Shown here: in pieces, positions 33,600-44,526 of the stretch
How positions within the stretch are numbered: the first letter of the stretch is position 1
How the letters are laid out: every line of letters starts with the position of its first letter
Assembly (NCBI GenBank): GCA_013115125.1
Contig: JABANN010000246.1
Location: forward strand, 1-47,674
Origin: Perkinsus olseni
Taxonomy: Eukaryota; Perkinsozoa; Perkinsida
DNA length: 47,674 nucleotides
Reading direction: 5' to 3'
The notes under the pieces: generated by a model
Told to the model about the DNA's origin: nothing
Seen by the model: only the letters and a program-made list of their open reading frames with translations
Database searches by the model: none
Made by a program: the position numbers and the translations under genes

Positions 33600-34261
33600 T
33601 GGTGAGGAGATGATGGAGACGCTAATACACAATAACGGGACAGAACAGCTTACAGTGCGAACCAAACCGTTATGCAAATCACCATTTCCGAGGTAACTTG
33701 CTCAATAAGAAGAGTTTATCAATGATCTTTGAAAGGTGTACTGGTAATGAGAGTGAAAATCGATTGACACCGTTTCAGAACCGTTTGTGTTTGTTAGTGA
33801 AAATGGATTCCAAGGCGTAATAAACGAGGCAGCTCAGGCACCTGACCCCTTGTTCGTCAGGTACACCGAGCTGCTGAGCAAGAATTTCCTTCCCTGGTAT
33901 CGCTCCCGCCCAGTGAGCTTCAAAAGGAGGATGGTATTCATGCACGATAACGCTCCGGCCCATGTAGTGCTGTGGGTTGTGTCTGTTGGCCGCTTAGAGT
34001 ACGGAGGTACTCGTATGATGATGAGGCCTCAATCGCAAGTTCGCGCGGGCGTTAATTCTAATGAGGTGAGATATGAGTGTATCACTCTCATGAGGTTCAT
34101 TTATAGCTACCAATGATTCCGGTGCGCCAGCCGTGCGTTAACTTGCGTACTTCCTCGCGTTTACTGGACTTTACACACAGACACAACTTTCATAACACAG
34201 CAACTGCACCCCGCTGAAAAATAGAGACATTAGTAATAAGATGTTCACTGTCACTGTCACG
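33600..34261. other. Spacer between the FAD oxidase and Rab-like genes
   Basis: Divergent from the FAD oxidase start, so it should hold that gene's promoter, and it contains the 3' flank of the Rab-like gene. The only recognisable content is the transposase fragment at about 33780-33980. Confidence 0.5.
33780..34000 (+). pseudogene. Tc1/mariner-type transposase fragment
   Basis: The frame 33787-34116 contains LLSKNFLPWYRSRP...VFMHDNAPAHVV. FMHDNAPAH matches the second catalytic-Asp block (usually F.QDNAPCH) of Tc1/mariner DDE transposases, and the preceding YTELL..NFLPWYR matches the helix before it. Similarity stops after this block and there is no upstream DD or downstream E/D portion, so it is a remnant. 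No terminal inverted repeats were found around it. Confidence 0.68.
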
Positions 34262-35240
34262 TCAATGCCAGTGCTTAGATAAGGATCGTATCGCTTTGCT
34301 GAAGCTCTTCCTTTTATGCTGCCTTCGGTGGCTCGAGGAGCGACTTCGACGTTTCATAGACGACTTGAGCCCAGTCGGACACTTCCGATAGGCGGCCTCT
34401 GCCACAGCAAGGAACACGTCCCAGACTCCGTCACCGGTCTGGGCCGAGGTAGGATAGAATCCCAAGATGGGGTTCATCGATGTTAGAGGAACTGTAGAGG
34501 AATCGAAGGACGTGAAAAGCTGAGAAGGGAACACGCAATCGTGACCGCCGAGAGGGGAAGACCCGACTTACGGCTGCACCGTCGTCTGCAGTTTGTCGGC
34601 AGAGATCGGCCTTGTTGCCCGCGAATGCGACAGGTATAGACGGTTCATTGGTATGGATGAGATCCAGCATCCTGAGAGGCAGTGAATGATGGAGAACGCG
34701 AGAGTGAAGCCCTCCCCGAGGATCGAACCCGCAGTCTCGGCAAGACCTACTCGTGTACTGATGTATAGCCCTCCACTTCGTTGCTCTGGTCATACACAAT
34801 AACAGCTCCGCTAGCACCATGCAGCACATGCGGAATCATACTGAGCAGGTCCTCCTCAAAACTGATAGCCCATACCTATGGTGACTGAAGAGACGGCGAG
34901 GGAGAATTTATGCGCCCACCTTGAGCATTATACGGACGCCAGGGGGGATTGCCACGGTCTTCCGCATGAACGTCACACCAACAGCGTGCTGCTCTGCATC
35001 GTCGCAGATGAACCTGAGCATAGCAGCAATGATATCAGAAGGTATCGGGCAAGAAGCCCACCGGTCCTTCACAAAACGATGTATCAGGCAACTCTTGCCA
35101 GCCGAAGGCATGCCAATGACGACTATCTTGAACCTCGGCAGATCCGCCAAAGCAGAGTCTTCCGACTCCGAGTCGGTTGAGGAGAAACTCGCACTCGAGG
35201 AGGATTCATCCGGGCTCTCCCTCGGAGACTTCGAGCTCAT
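34262..35240 (-). CDS. Rab-like small GTPase with aberrant switch II, four exons (267 aa)
   Basis: Exons 34920-35240, 34751-34875, 34572-34671 and 34262-34519, joined by introns of 44, 79 and 52 bases with matching phases. G1 is GMPSAGKS (residues 43-50) after a 35-residue Ser/Asp/Glu-rich leader. G4 is GNKAD (167-171) and G5 is TSAQTGD (206-212). The strand after G3 (ASGAVIVYDQSN) is typical of Rabs. Where Rabs have WDTAGQE this protein reads VWAISFEED, so the G3 Asp and the catalytic Gln are missing. The C-terminus is strongly basic with no terminal Cys, so prenylation is unlikely. It is probably a divergent, perhaps hydrolysis-deficient, Rab/Ras-like switch. Confidence 0.82.
34672..34750 (-). 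repeat. 79-base Rab-like intron with a tRNA T-arm-like core
   Basis: Reading in the gene's sense, GTAGGT is followed within 20 bases by CTGCGGGTTCGATCCTCGG, which contains a perfect GGTTCGATCC B-box core. The rest of the intron is pyrimidine-rich and ends CTCTCAG. Confidence 0.5.
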
Positions 35241-35465
35241 ATAGACGGACAACTGAAATATGCCGATCCCGGCCCTTAGATGGTCGAATTCTCTCGGTAG
35301 AACTTCTCTGAATCTGCAACTGAATCTGCCGTATTTAGCACTATTGCTATCTCGTGATGGGCTGTGATGGACGGCGCTCCACATCCGAGCTTCCACAACG
35401 CAACAACAAGAGTGAATAAAAAACGGGCTCATCCGAGGAACAGCAGGCAAATATCACACATGGTT

Positions 35466-38400
35466 TTACCCAAAGAATTCAACGATAATCCGATGGTCTT
35501 TTTGAAGCTTCTCAATAGAGACACTCCCGGCGACTTCCCGAATGGTGGCGAGGACCTGGACGGACTTCGCTCTTTAAGACGAGGACTGTTAGACAAGCAC
35601 CTCCTTGCACATGACGGTTTGACCACAGACCATGACCAAGCCTGGCGTCTCCGTCGAATTCAGCGCATCACACAGGGCCGCGCGCAGAGTGTCGGAAGAA
35701 CGTAAAATCTGAGTGTTCCATGGAACTAGGGAATGATGGATCGATCATCATCCACTCACGTACATCCTGAACATGGCGCCTGGGGACGCCAGGCTCCCGT
35801 GATAGAGCCAGGTGGAAGCAGATGTTTTCGCAGGCAGCGATCTCGGTGTCATACAGGATATCGTCGCGAGTCCGGCAACCGAAGACTAGGTGACATCGTG
35901 TGCTAGTGGAGAGCTCAGAAAGCATCGCCCTGTCATAAGAAGACAGACTCTGAAACACACCCTCGAGTGGAGATGGTGAGTCGCTCTCGAGAAAAAATTT
36001 TGTCATACATCAGCAGCCCCAAGAGTGCATATAGGGGAAGCCAAGAGCTAGGGTGCAATACTCACCTGAAGGGAGCAATGCCAGCACCAGTACAAACCAT
36101 CACAATAGGTCCAAGCGGTAGCGGGTCTGGCAGCTTGAAAGCGGAGGGTCGAATATTCAATCGACTGAGGAAAGAGAACCGCCGGAAGTGAGCACACGTC
36201 GTTGACATCCTCGTGAACTTTTGGAGGCAAAAGCACTCTCACTATCACCGTTTCTAAAAGCCCCAAACTCACAGTGAGGCACTCACATTTCGTCACCAGC
36301 CTTGACGGTCCCGCACAGATAGTTGCTAGCGACGCCCGTGTAAGCATCCTGCCCTTGAGGCCGAGGGTTTATATGCCCGAGCTCTCGATCAAGGAGCGTG
36401 ACTCGACACGAATGCATGAATTTCGAAGGAAACTTGGAGGGCAGGGCGTTGGAGAGGACCGAGCAGCAGATGCCGGCAAGACCTACTAGAAGACTAATGT
36501 CAATTACTACCTTAGGTTTCAGATAGGCCTTCTCACCAGAGGTGCCCGGGGTGGCTCCGGTGTAACTCCTTAGTTTCTGTTTGGTACAAATCTTAGCAAA
36601 TTCGACGAAGCTGATAGCCGATGTATCAACACGAAAAAGATCGAAGAACTCTGCCAGGCAAAGATGGACCTGAAAGAGAGACATCCGAGCTCTTTCACTT
36701 CAACATTCAACCTCTCGCTCAGTAGAGATCCCCAACGTCTGCCGCGGACCCTGGCTGATCCGATCCCGGCGTACACCTCTTCATCTAATGTACATTTCGC
36801 GCCGTACTGTATCCGCGTTACGAATCACCGACAAAGGCCAAAGGCTATCCACTAGAGACCGATGAAGAGACTGTGATAGGGGCCATCGCGTACGCCGGAA
36901 GAATGCATCTGCTTCTGCAGTCCGACCACTTCCTTCAGCGCGGGATCGTACCGGGCCAAGGCTGATATCATTTGACGACTCGGAGGCGATCGCAAGTCCA
37001 AGTAACTGCAGAAACGCGATAACGGTACCCCCTCCGAGAGCATTTCCGACTCACTAGAGAAGAACCTCTCTGATTGTAGATGGAACCGGAAAAGGGCATC
37101 TGAAGACATTACAAGCCGTTCGCGGATGTTCACTCAAAGTTGACCAAAATTTTTCCGAAAGCAAGGGCTCCTCGTGCCCGGTGACCCGTCATGGTCGGAC
37201 GAGGACGAGAAACGCAAGGACGTGCTGGAAAGTTGTGACAGGAAGCAGCACAGTTGCAGGCTTCTGGGCGAGAATGCTCAGTTTCACAAGTTTTTGCGTG
37301 CTCGCCGTCATTTTTCCACCCTCTTAGACACGGACATGCAATGCGCCATGTATGCGTCACGCAACTGAGAGATGCGCGTCATGGACCTGGACGAACTGCC
37401 AGGCAGGTTGACAACTGAGTACCGCACGAACGGTCCACAGTTGAGCTGATATTAGTATGCCTTCCTTTGTCCCTCGGCGACCAACAGTACCCCGCCTTCT
37501 CGTCTCCAGCTGGCCGAGGTGTAATTGAGAGAACAGAAATGAGCGAAGCAGTGACGGTGTAATGAGTCTTACCTTCCCGCCCCTCCGCGAAGCTGGCCTT
37601 CATGTCCACTAAACATTGATTACACTTACAGCAGCTGTGCAATGAGCAAAGCAATGCGCCTCTGTGATTACAAGGCACCTCTGAGAGGACAATGCCGCTC
37701 TGAGAGCACTTCGCACAATAATCTCAGAACCTCATGAGGTCCCAAATGATACCCCAGTTCGTGTACCATAGATTTCTCCAGAAACAATCTCGCTGTTTTC
37801 TCTGCGCGCTCGCGAAGAGCTACCGAATGATCATTCTCTCTCGTCAGTTGGCGAGCCAGTTGGTAATCACGCCACTCCTGCTGTGCCTGCGGACTCCGAA
37901 CTTCGGAGTAGCCTGAGCATCAGGTTCTAAGGCGGCATAGGGGCTCCCTACTAGGGAGGGGCGACAAGTTGTCGCCGACAACAGCAGTACCAGAGTCGGT
38001 CCAGTCGATGGCGTCACCATCAGGAGGGCACGGTTCAGCATCAGGAGGGCACGAATCACCATCCGGAGGCGCGGAGTCTCTCATTAGATTGTCCGAGTAG
38101 GATTCGTTCATGCAAACTTCCGTCAATACTGCATGAACAACATTCTGGTTTCATGTGTTGGACGGCATTCAGTCGCCAGCAATATGCGATATTGGTGGGT
38201 CACCATGACCGACCGACGGTCGCCGACTGTCAACCGAGGACGCCACACATTACTTTCCATCGATCGGCTCGAAATCAATCCAATAATCCAGCTTCCCAGA
38301 TAACTCGAAGATTCTCACAAAGTAGTCAACATCTCCCCGTGAATTCGCTGGGAGCACCTCGATGGTATCAGCGGTAGCATACCTGAAGGACAGTAAATTT

Positions 38401-40141
38401 GAGCTAGGAAGTAATCGAGTTCACGAATATCGGAGAGGTGAAGAACTCCGCTCGCTGCGGCAGTCCCTGGCGACCAATGGATAACCTACGATCTCAGAAG
38501 AAACTTATTACGAGAATTCACGAATCTAGAAGGGATATATTCGCGAGATCCTCGCCTCCTCCATCCGACGAAACGGCTGAACAAAAATTCCGGCCGTGAA
38601 TCCGAACGGTGCTATGGAGATAAATTATATCTCGTTGTCTAATCCCGGGAGAGGTAGTCCCTCCTTTCATCTCCATGATAGCTCACTTCATTCCCTCAGG
38701 AATCTCAACATCGATGTGAACTGCTCTAGAACCCATTCTCTCCACCGACACAACCTTCGTTTTGCAGCACTTGATGATTGCCTTCGACAGAGTATCATCT
38801 CCATCGATCGATCCTGATTCAAGAAAACTCGAATGCACCTTCCGCTCGGGCATGGCTCGCAGTTCTTATAAATTGAGACTCTTTCGCAAGGGATCCTCAA
38901 GAGTCGCTTGGCAATGGCTACCGTGGTTGAACCGCTGAGTCAAGTCAGTCTCACGACTCACAGTATACTTCAAACAGTCGGGCCCGATAGTACTGCTTCA
39001 CTGTGACAGTAGCGCTATCTGACGGGCCTACTTCGATCCACATTCGGATGCTCTGCGGAGATATATCCGCTATCTTTCGTCGTCTCCATTGCAGAGCTGC
39101 CGTTGGATTGGGCGGGACCGGGCGAGGGAGCTGCATGGAGCTCCTCTGATATCAACAGAGTCAGATCAAGCCAGCGGGAGGAAGTCGCCTGACTGGCAAC
39201 TTTCTTCAGCTTCTCGAAAACCCCGCTGGTGTCTATCCACTTTCGAAAATCTTCTTCGATATCCTGGCAGTCATCACCGATACCCCTGAGAAGAAATAGC
39301 ATCCATCCGGAATCGAGTCCAGGACCTCCGCCGGACATCCTGCGGCTTGGCCCCTACGCGGTGTGCCTGCCGAGGGTTTTCGTACCTCACCTTTCAAGCA
39401 TCTTCACCGCACCAACTCGCTGCATTGCTGCATCGCTCCGCCGAGCCATCCCATTAAACTGGATGTAGTTCAAATCGCCGAGGCCAAAAATGCAATAATG
39501 GACGCCAGAAAGGGCGTCTTTCTGAGAAAATACGTGTTTCCCTGATCGAGAATACGCGGCAGTTAGTTCACCGGCGTGGACTTGTGATTGATGTATTTAT
39601 CGAATTTGATAGCATTATCGGTCGCATCGCCTTCCCCTGTCGTAGCGAGTATCAAAACCTGCCAAGACCTCTCCAATCCGCTGGAATGCCTACAGGAAGA
39701 TTTACCACAATTCTGTGAGTGCTGAAAACGGCCGGGTCGAAGTCGGCCAGGTCGCAGACCTTGTTCGGTATCTGTTCTTCAGTAGCCTCCTCGCCTGTGA
39801 CCGAACGCAACGTCAAAACCACCCCAAAAAAACATTATCATCAGTTACTGTTAGACACGATCGATGCCGAGTACCTTAATTTTTACACTCGAATGCATCG
39901 TCAATTTTCGACGGAGCGATGTGGCACACCATCGATTGACACTACCACGGAGACGTCCCACATTATTATTACCAAACTGGATCGCGAACGCCTCGGCCGT
40001 CCCCGTCTGCGAACCGAAGTAAATGTACGCAGTAGCTGAGAAGGATACAAATATCGTATCCGATTTTGAGATGCTAACTCCATGCCCTTCAGAGTCGCTA
40101 TATGCGGTAGTCCGGGAAAGGCGATCCAGGATAGCGTCCAC
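35466..40141 (-). CDS. NADPH-cytochrome P450 reductase, multi-exon
   Basis: Passes electrons from NADPH through FAD and FMN to P450s. Exons in order: 39973-40141 (FMN loop GSQTGTAEAF), 39706-39794 (DLADFDPAVF), 39572-39658 (LATTGEGDATDNA), 39391-39521 (GVHYCIFGLGDLNYIQFNGM), ending in the stretch 39000-39285 (GIGDDCQDIEEDF), 38687 to about 38800 (AVHIDVEIPEGM), 38254-38382 (TIEVLPANS), 36894-37099 (FCSYLDLRSPP), 36537-36669, 36287-36482 (YTGVASNYLCG), 36066-36164 (PIVMVCTGAGIAPF), about 35720-35960 (VFGCRTRDDILYDTEI), about 35600-35703 (GLVMVCGQT), and the end of the gene at 35466 (IVEFFG). All flavodoxin, FAD and NADPH blocks are present in the right order. No N-terminal membrane anchor is visible, so the first exon may be missing. 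Sequence 37740-38130 may add an insert with CPPD repeats. Several joins remain approximate. Confidence 0.85.
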
Positions 40142-40690
40142 TCAGCGTCCTAGTGGGGAGCATGGAACGCCAGCTCATGATAGAGCTAGTCAAAGCAATA
40201 GCATTCGTCGAGCATATGCGATAACTACTGCAGATCAGTCTAAACCACTGAGGGCTATCAAAGAGCCAACGCTGATGATGGCATCAGCATTCGGGCGGAC
40301 TTGTGGCTGTTGGTGCATCAAAGTTATATTAGTAACATTACTCGTGATTTAATCAGTGCGCGACCGTTACCACATTTGATGCGACCGGCACATGAGCTTA
40401 CTGTCAACGACGTCCAGCGCTGTGACGGGTTCCTTCGGACCATCCTCGCTGCATTTGGAAGAAGGAGAAGTCGAAGACTTCCTTATCTTCGGCATGTATC
40501 AAGCGACGAAAAACTTGCCCACGAAAAAGTGTACGTTTCTAAGCCTGTACATCCTTGAAGCTAACTCGGCAGTGGCTCAGTCACATTCTGCGCGACGACG
40601 ACGACATCATGAGATGTTGCAAATCTGATTCGTGAGATGTCACGCTCGATCACTAACTGCGACTAACTAACATCACCAACTGAGATGTCA

Positions 40691-40725
40691 CGTAACGATC
40701 TTCATTTGAAATCAAGATCGTTACG
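40691..40725. repeat. Perfect 12-bp inverted repeat
   Basis: CGTAACGATCTT at 40691-40702 and AAGATCGTTACG at 40714-40725, loop of 11 bases. Confidence 0.92.
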
Positions 40726-41028
40726 ACTAGGACGTACGGAGGAAACTGAGCCGAACGTCAACCCTCGATTCGACCCGACCACCTCCAGCACGCTCAGTAC
40801 GCATGAACCCAACAATATTAGGTGTTCAAAAAGTACTCTTCCAGATGAAGTACGGGTAATTGAGCCATCACAGTGGAGCAGACTAAGTACTAGTAGTGTA
40901 GTATTAGCAGTTACAAATCACGGTATTAAAAAGAGTGTCGCTCCCGGCCTTCTTTACTATCAAAAAGTCAAATGTTCTCATAGTTGAGAATCTGATGGCG
41001 ACCAGACGTTGACCATAATAACGCGGTA

Positions 41029-41048
41029 AGTTCTCTCGCGAGAGAACT
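41029..41048. repeat. Perfect 20-base palindrome
   Basis: AGTTCTCTCGCGAGAGAACT, no loop. It lies about 150 bases beyond the stop of the first P450 gene. Confidence 0.92.
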
Positions 41049-41198
41049 ATAGCAGAAGTACGATTATAAAAGGCAGGTTGACGACCAGATGCTCAAGAGA
41101 CGAAGAGGTTGAGAATAGCTAGCAGTCATTATACACTACTATAGATTAGTGAATGCTCTCATCGTAGAGATCTTCGTGCTTCGAACAAACCGCTCTTG

Positions 41199-43191
41199 TC
41201 ACTGCCTCGCCTTCATGCTCAAACGAAGGTTGACGGGTATACGGTTAATGTAAGTGGTCTCTCCGACATCATCATAACCAACGGTGAAATGGAAATCATC
41301 GAAATGCCTCAGAAGAGTTGCTGCCATAACAACACACTCCTTCATGGCGAGGTATTGACCAGGGCATTTACGAGGGCTTCCAGTGAACGCCCAATGATTG
41401 CGTGAACGCTGGCGATCGATGTCTCTGGTGCCGGGAAGGAACCAAGCCTCGGGCCTGACAAGGACAACACTCTATTGTCGTTATCGCCACACGCAGTACT
41501 CACTTGAACTCAGGACCGCCCTCATCTTCGCCCTTCATCGCCTCGCCGGTCATAAGTGTAACTACCGTCCCCACGTCAACCTCCTTCCCTTCGATGACGT
41601 AGGGTGCAACAGTGACATATGGCAGGGGGCCAGGGGTTGAGTTGTTCATCTACAAGGAAAGACAAGAGAATCTTCGGCAACCAATCAACCTACACGCCTT
41701 GCACCAGAGTCAACCTATGATACACTTACACGAAGTGTCTCCAAGACGCAGGCCTCTACATAGCGTAGTTTGTCGAGATCATCGTTATCAGTCGGATCTT
41801 TACCGAGGGCGTCGACTTCCGCTCGGGCCTTCTTCTGAGCATCTGGGTGGACACACATTAGGTAAAGGAACCACTCAATGGTAGAAGGGACCGAAGAGCC
41901 TCCACTCAGAGTGAATCTGATCATCAAGAAATTGACGATGTTGTTGAAGACCATGTGAAGACACTCACGTAACAAGATTCCAAATCAAATCTTGCTTGCC
42001 CATGAATATCAACTTGTCGAGAATGTTGCACTCGGGTGTGGCGCCTTTCTTCAACTCTTCCTGTCTTCGAGCTATGATCTCCTTAGAGTACTTCTCCACG
42101 TTATCAACAGCCGAGTAAAACTAGAAGAAAATGAACTGCGAGAAGAGAAGCGCTTCGGAGAAGTCGACAACTACTCACTTTGGCGACATCCTTGTTCAGC
42201 TTGAAAGGATACCTATTCTGTATGAAAGGCCCCAACTGGATGTGCTTAAGAATGAAATCAAAACCCTCGAGAAAATTTTGGAATGTTTTGTGGACGTTTT
42301 CTCGCTCAGCCGACCCATTGGGATCTGATCAGAAAACCTTAGCGGAGCGAAACATCAATCATAAGGTGCTTACCGAGAGGACTGAGGAGGTTGTAGTCCT
42401 TCCCAAAGTGAGTGGCAACTGTAAAGTCGAGTGCAGCCAGTTGAAGCAATTTATGAGGCTCCCAGTTGTGAATGTTACCAGACGAATCAGCCAAGGCAGA
42501 CACGACGTTAACCTGAGTAAACGACTGAATATCGACTCGCCGTTTACAATAGTGGAAGTGGTTACCAATCTTCGAGACATCTGTCCCATCACGGGGACCA
42601 TCCCTCGAACGTTCGGCTCAGCGATGATTGGGTCGACTGTTCTTCTGTTGTACTTCCAAGCATCACCATCAGTCAGGAAGATCCCGGACTTTGGCAATAA
42701 ACTTAGAGTGTTCATCTGCCGCATGAACACCCCCTTGTTGGAGTCCTTCAGGATCTGCTTGATAGTCTCCGCGTCCTTGGTCATGACGTAGGTCGTAGAG
42801 AACACCCTAAAGAAAAGGCAAATAAGAGATGGCCATGGCATGGAAGAATAACAGTCACCCACTCACCTGAAGGCGAACGTCTTGCCATACTCTTCGGCCC
42901 ACTCGCGCATCCGTGACAACGCGCTGCTCGGATCGAGTTCAAAGGCCACTCCAGCGATAGGCGAGCCCTGAAGCAAAGATAAACTTAACAAGATCCGTCA
43001 AAACATCTTACCCTCGGTCCGGGGAAGGGCAGCGGCTTGAAAGTGCGGGCTATAGATTTCACAAGCTTCCCAAGTAGGAAGCTCAAAAGCAGAGCGGCAC
43101 CTCCTCCGATAGTCACCGGAGCATAGCGACGGAGCACACTCAGAAGCTCCGGATTGATACGGAGAAGGGCTGGGGACTGCATGAGCAACAA
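41199..43191 (-). CDS. Cytochrome P450, copy 1, nine exons (515 aa)
   Basis: Exons 43012-43191, 42867-42967, 42566-42806, 42374-42512, 42179-42324, 41969-42120, 41730-41916, 41504-41649 and 41199-41454. All phases agree and introns are 44-80 bases. N-terminal membrane anchor (TIGGGAALLLSFLLG) and Pro-rich hinge PFPGPR; helix C WKYNRR (144-149); helix I SGGSSVPST in place of the usual (A/G)GxDTT; helix K ETLR (379-382); haem loop FTGSPRKCPG with the ligand Cys461. The fourth position of the haem motif is Ser rather than the usual Gly. The length is normal for a microsomal P450. Substrate unknown; electrons presumably come from the reductase encoded 1 kb downstream on the same strand. An acceptor-like ...ATGCAG right after the chosen ATG leaves a little doubt about the start. 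Confidence 0.9.
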
Positions 43192-43199
43192 ATCAGCTG

Positions 43200-44526
43200 A
43201 AAACGAACAATGATAGGGAAAAGACAGGTATCATCTCAGCGCTCAAAGACACCATAACGCCGACTAGGTGGTCGACGCAAGGCGCTGAAAGTTGCACGAT
43301 ATATCATTTCGGGTGCGACACAATCGATATCGCGCTACAAATTTGCAAACGGTTCTAGCGCACAAGGGACCACAATCTATCCTGTGCGCCACTAGCTCTG
43401 CTCGCAGGTTTCGAGTTCGCTCAAACTTTACTCAACCGAGGCAGCCTGATGAGGGCAGTCCGCGGCGCTACGGGCACATGGCTTGAACTCGCTAGTAACG
43501 AGAACAGGGCGTCGATTGAAACCGCGGCGCTCGAGTGACTTCGAAAGGCAGAATTGGCGAAGCCGAGGTCAACAAGTGTAGCACAGCGTGAGCATGTTCA
43601 ACGAGAAGGTTTCTCAAGGGGAGTATCGTGGAAGGGCCCCACGGAGCTACGACATCATCACCATCGTCATCCAGGAAAGTAAGTTCTTCCCCTATCAGTA
43701 AAAACACGTGAGTATGCTCAGTCGGCGGAATTGAGGGGGGTTAAAAGACCAACTACGGTACAATTCACGACCGCATGAGGGCTGGGCGTTTGGTGGGAGC
43801 TTGGCGAAACCAGCCGTCCAGTGCCTGGATATTCAGGGTTTACACCAGATACCTCTGGTACCTCTGTCAGTAGTGAACACGACGGCAGGCACGCTATTTT
43901 TATCTCAAGTTGGAAGCACGCGACCTCAGTTTTCAAGGAACTGAAAACGAACTTCGTCTTCTCAAATTGATTCCGAGAATTCCACTTTCCAACTAGGCAA
44001 TTTCCCACTTGTAGTTAATGTTCAAATCTCGAAAAGGATACTGAGATTGAGTCAGTCTCGAGATGAAAATGGCGTAGATGATGAACAGAGAAAGTAGACA
44101 GCAAACATAGCTCAGCTAGGGCCTGATGGTAATGAAATGGAAGGACTGTCTCGAAGCATCGTTAGACAGACAACAGAAGGGTTCACACTCCCAAGCTCTC
44201 GGTGACGTCATAACCGACCAGCACACACTGGAACACAAAGAAAATTGTTGAAGGAAAAACAGGGGAAGATGATTTTTCTTAGAGGAAGCCTTCGGTGGAA
44301 GTCGTGTGAAGAGTCGGTAGCCAGAGCCGGAACGACGATTATGCTACCAATGCCGACGAAACTGCCTGGCACCGTGGTGCTTAGTCCTACCGTTGCTAAT
44401 CCGATTGACAGTACATGATTCTGTAGAAAATCTTGCCCGTAAGGACACAGAGAATGTCCGACGAATAGTTGGTAAAAAATGGGCTTCGATCAGACGGAGC
44501 CAACGAATCAAAAGGGCTCGTTGCGA
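43200..44526. other. Spacer between the two P450 genes
   Basis: About 1.3 kb with no recognised gene. It should contain the promoter of copy 1 and the 3' flank of copy 2. It is unrelated to the flank of copy 1: similarity between the two P450 loci stops at the stop codons. Confidence 0.5.

Larger units (their letters stand above)
40142..41198. other. Spacer between the P450 reductase and the first P450 gene
   Basis: No gene recognised. It should hold the reductase promoter, possibly an upstream anchor exon, and the 3' end of the P450 gene. Two perfect palindromes lie here (40691-40725 and 41029-41048). Confidence 0.5.

Noticed and set aside
33600-34261. Complete Tc1/mariner element around the transposase fragment
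   Set aside because: I found no terminal inverted repeats, TA duplication or other catalytic blocks; only one conserved block survives.
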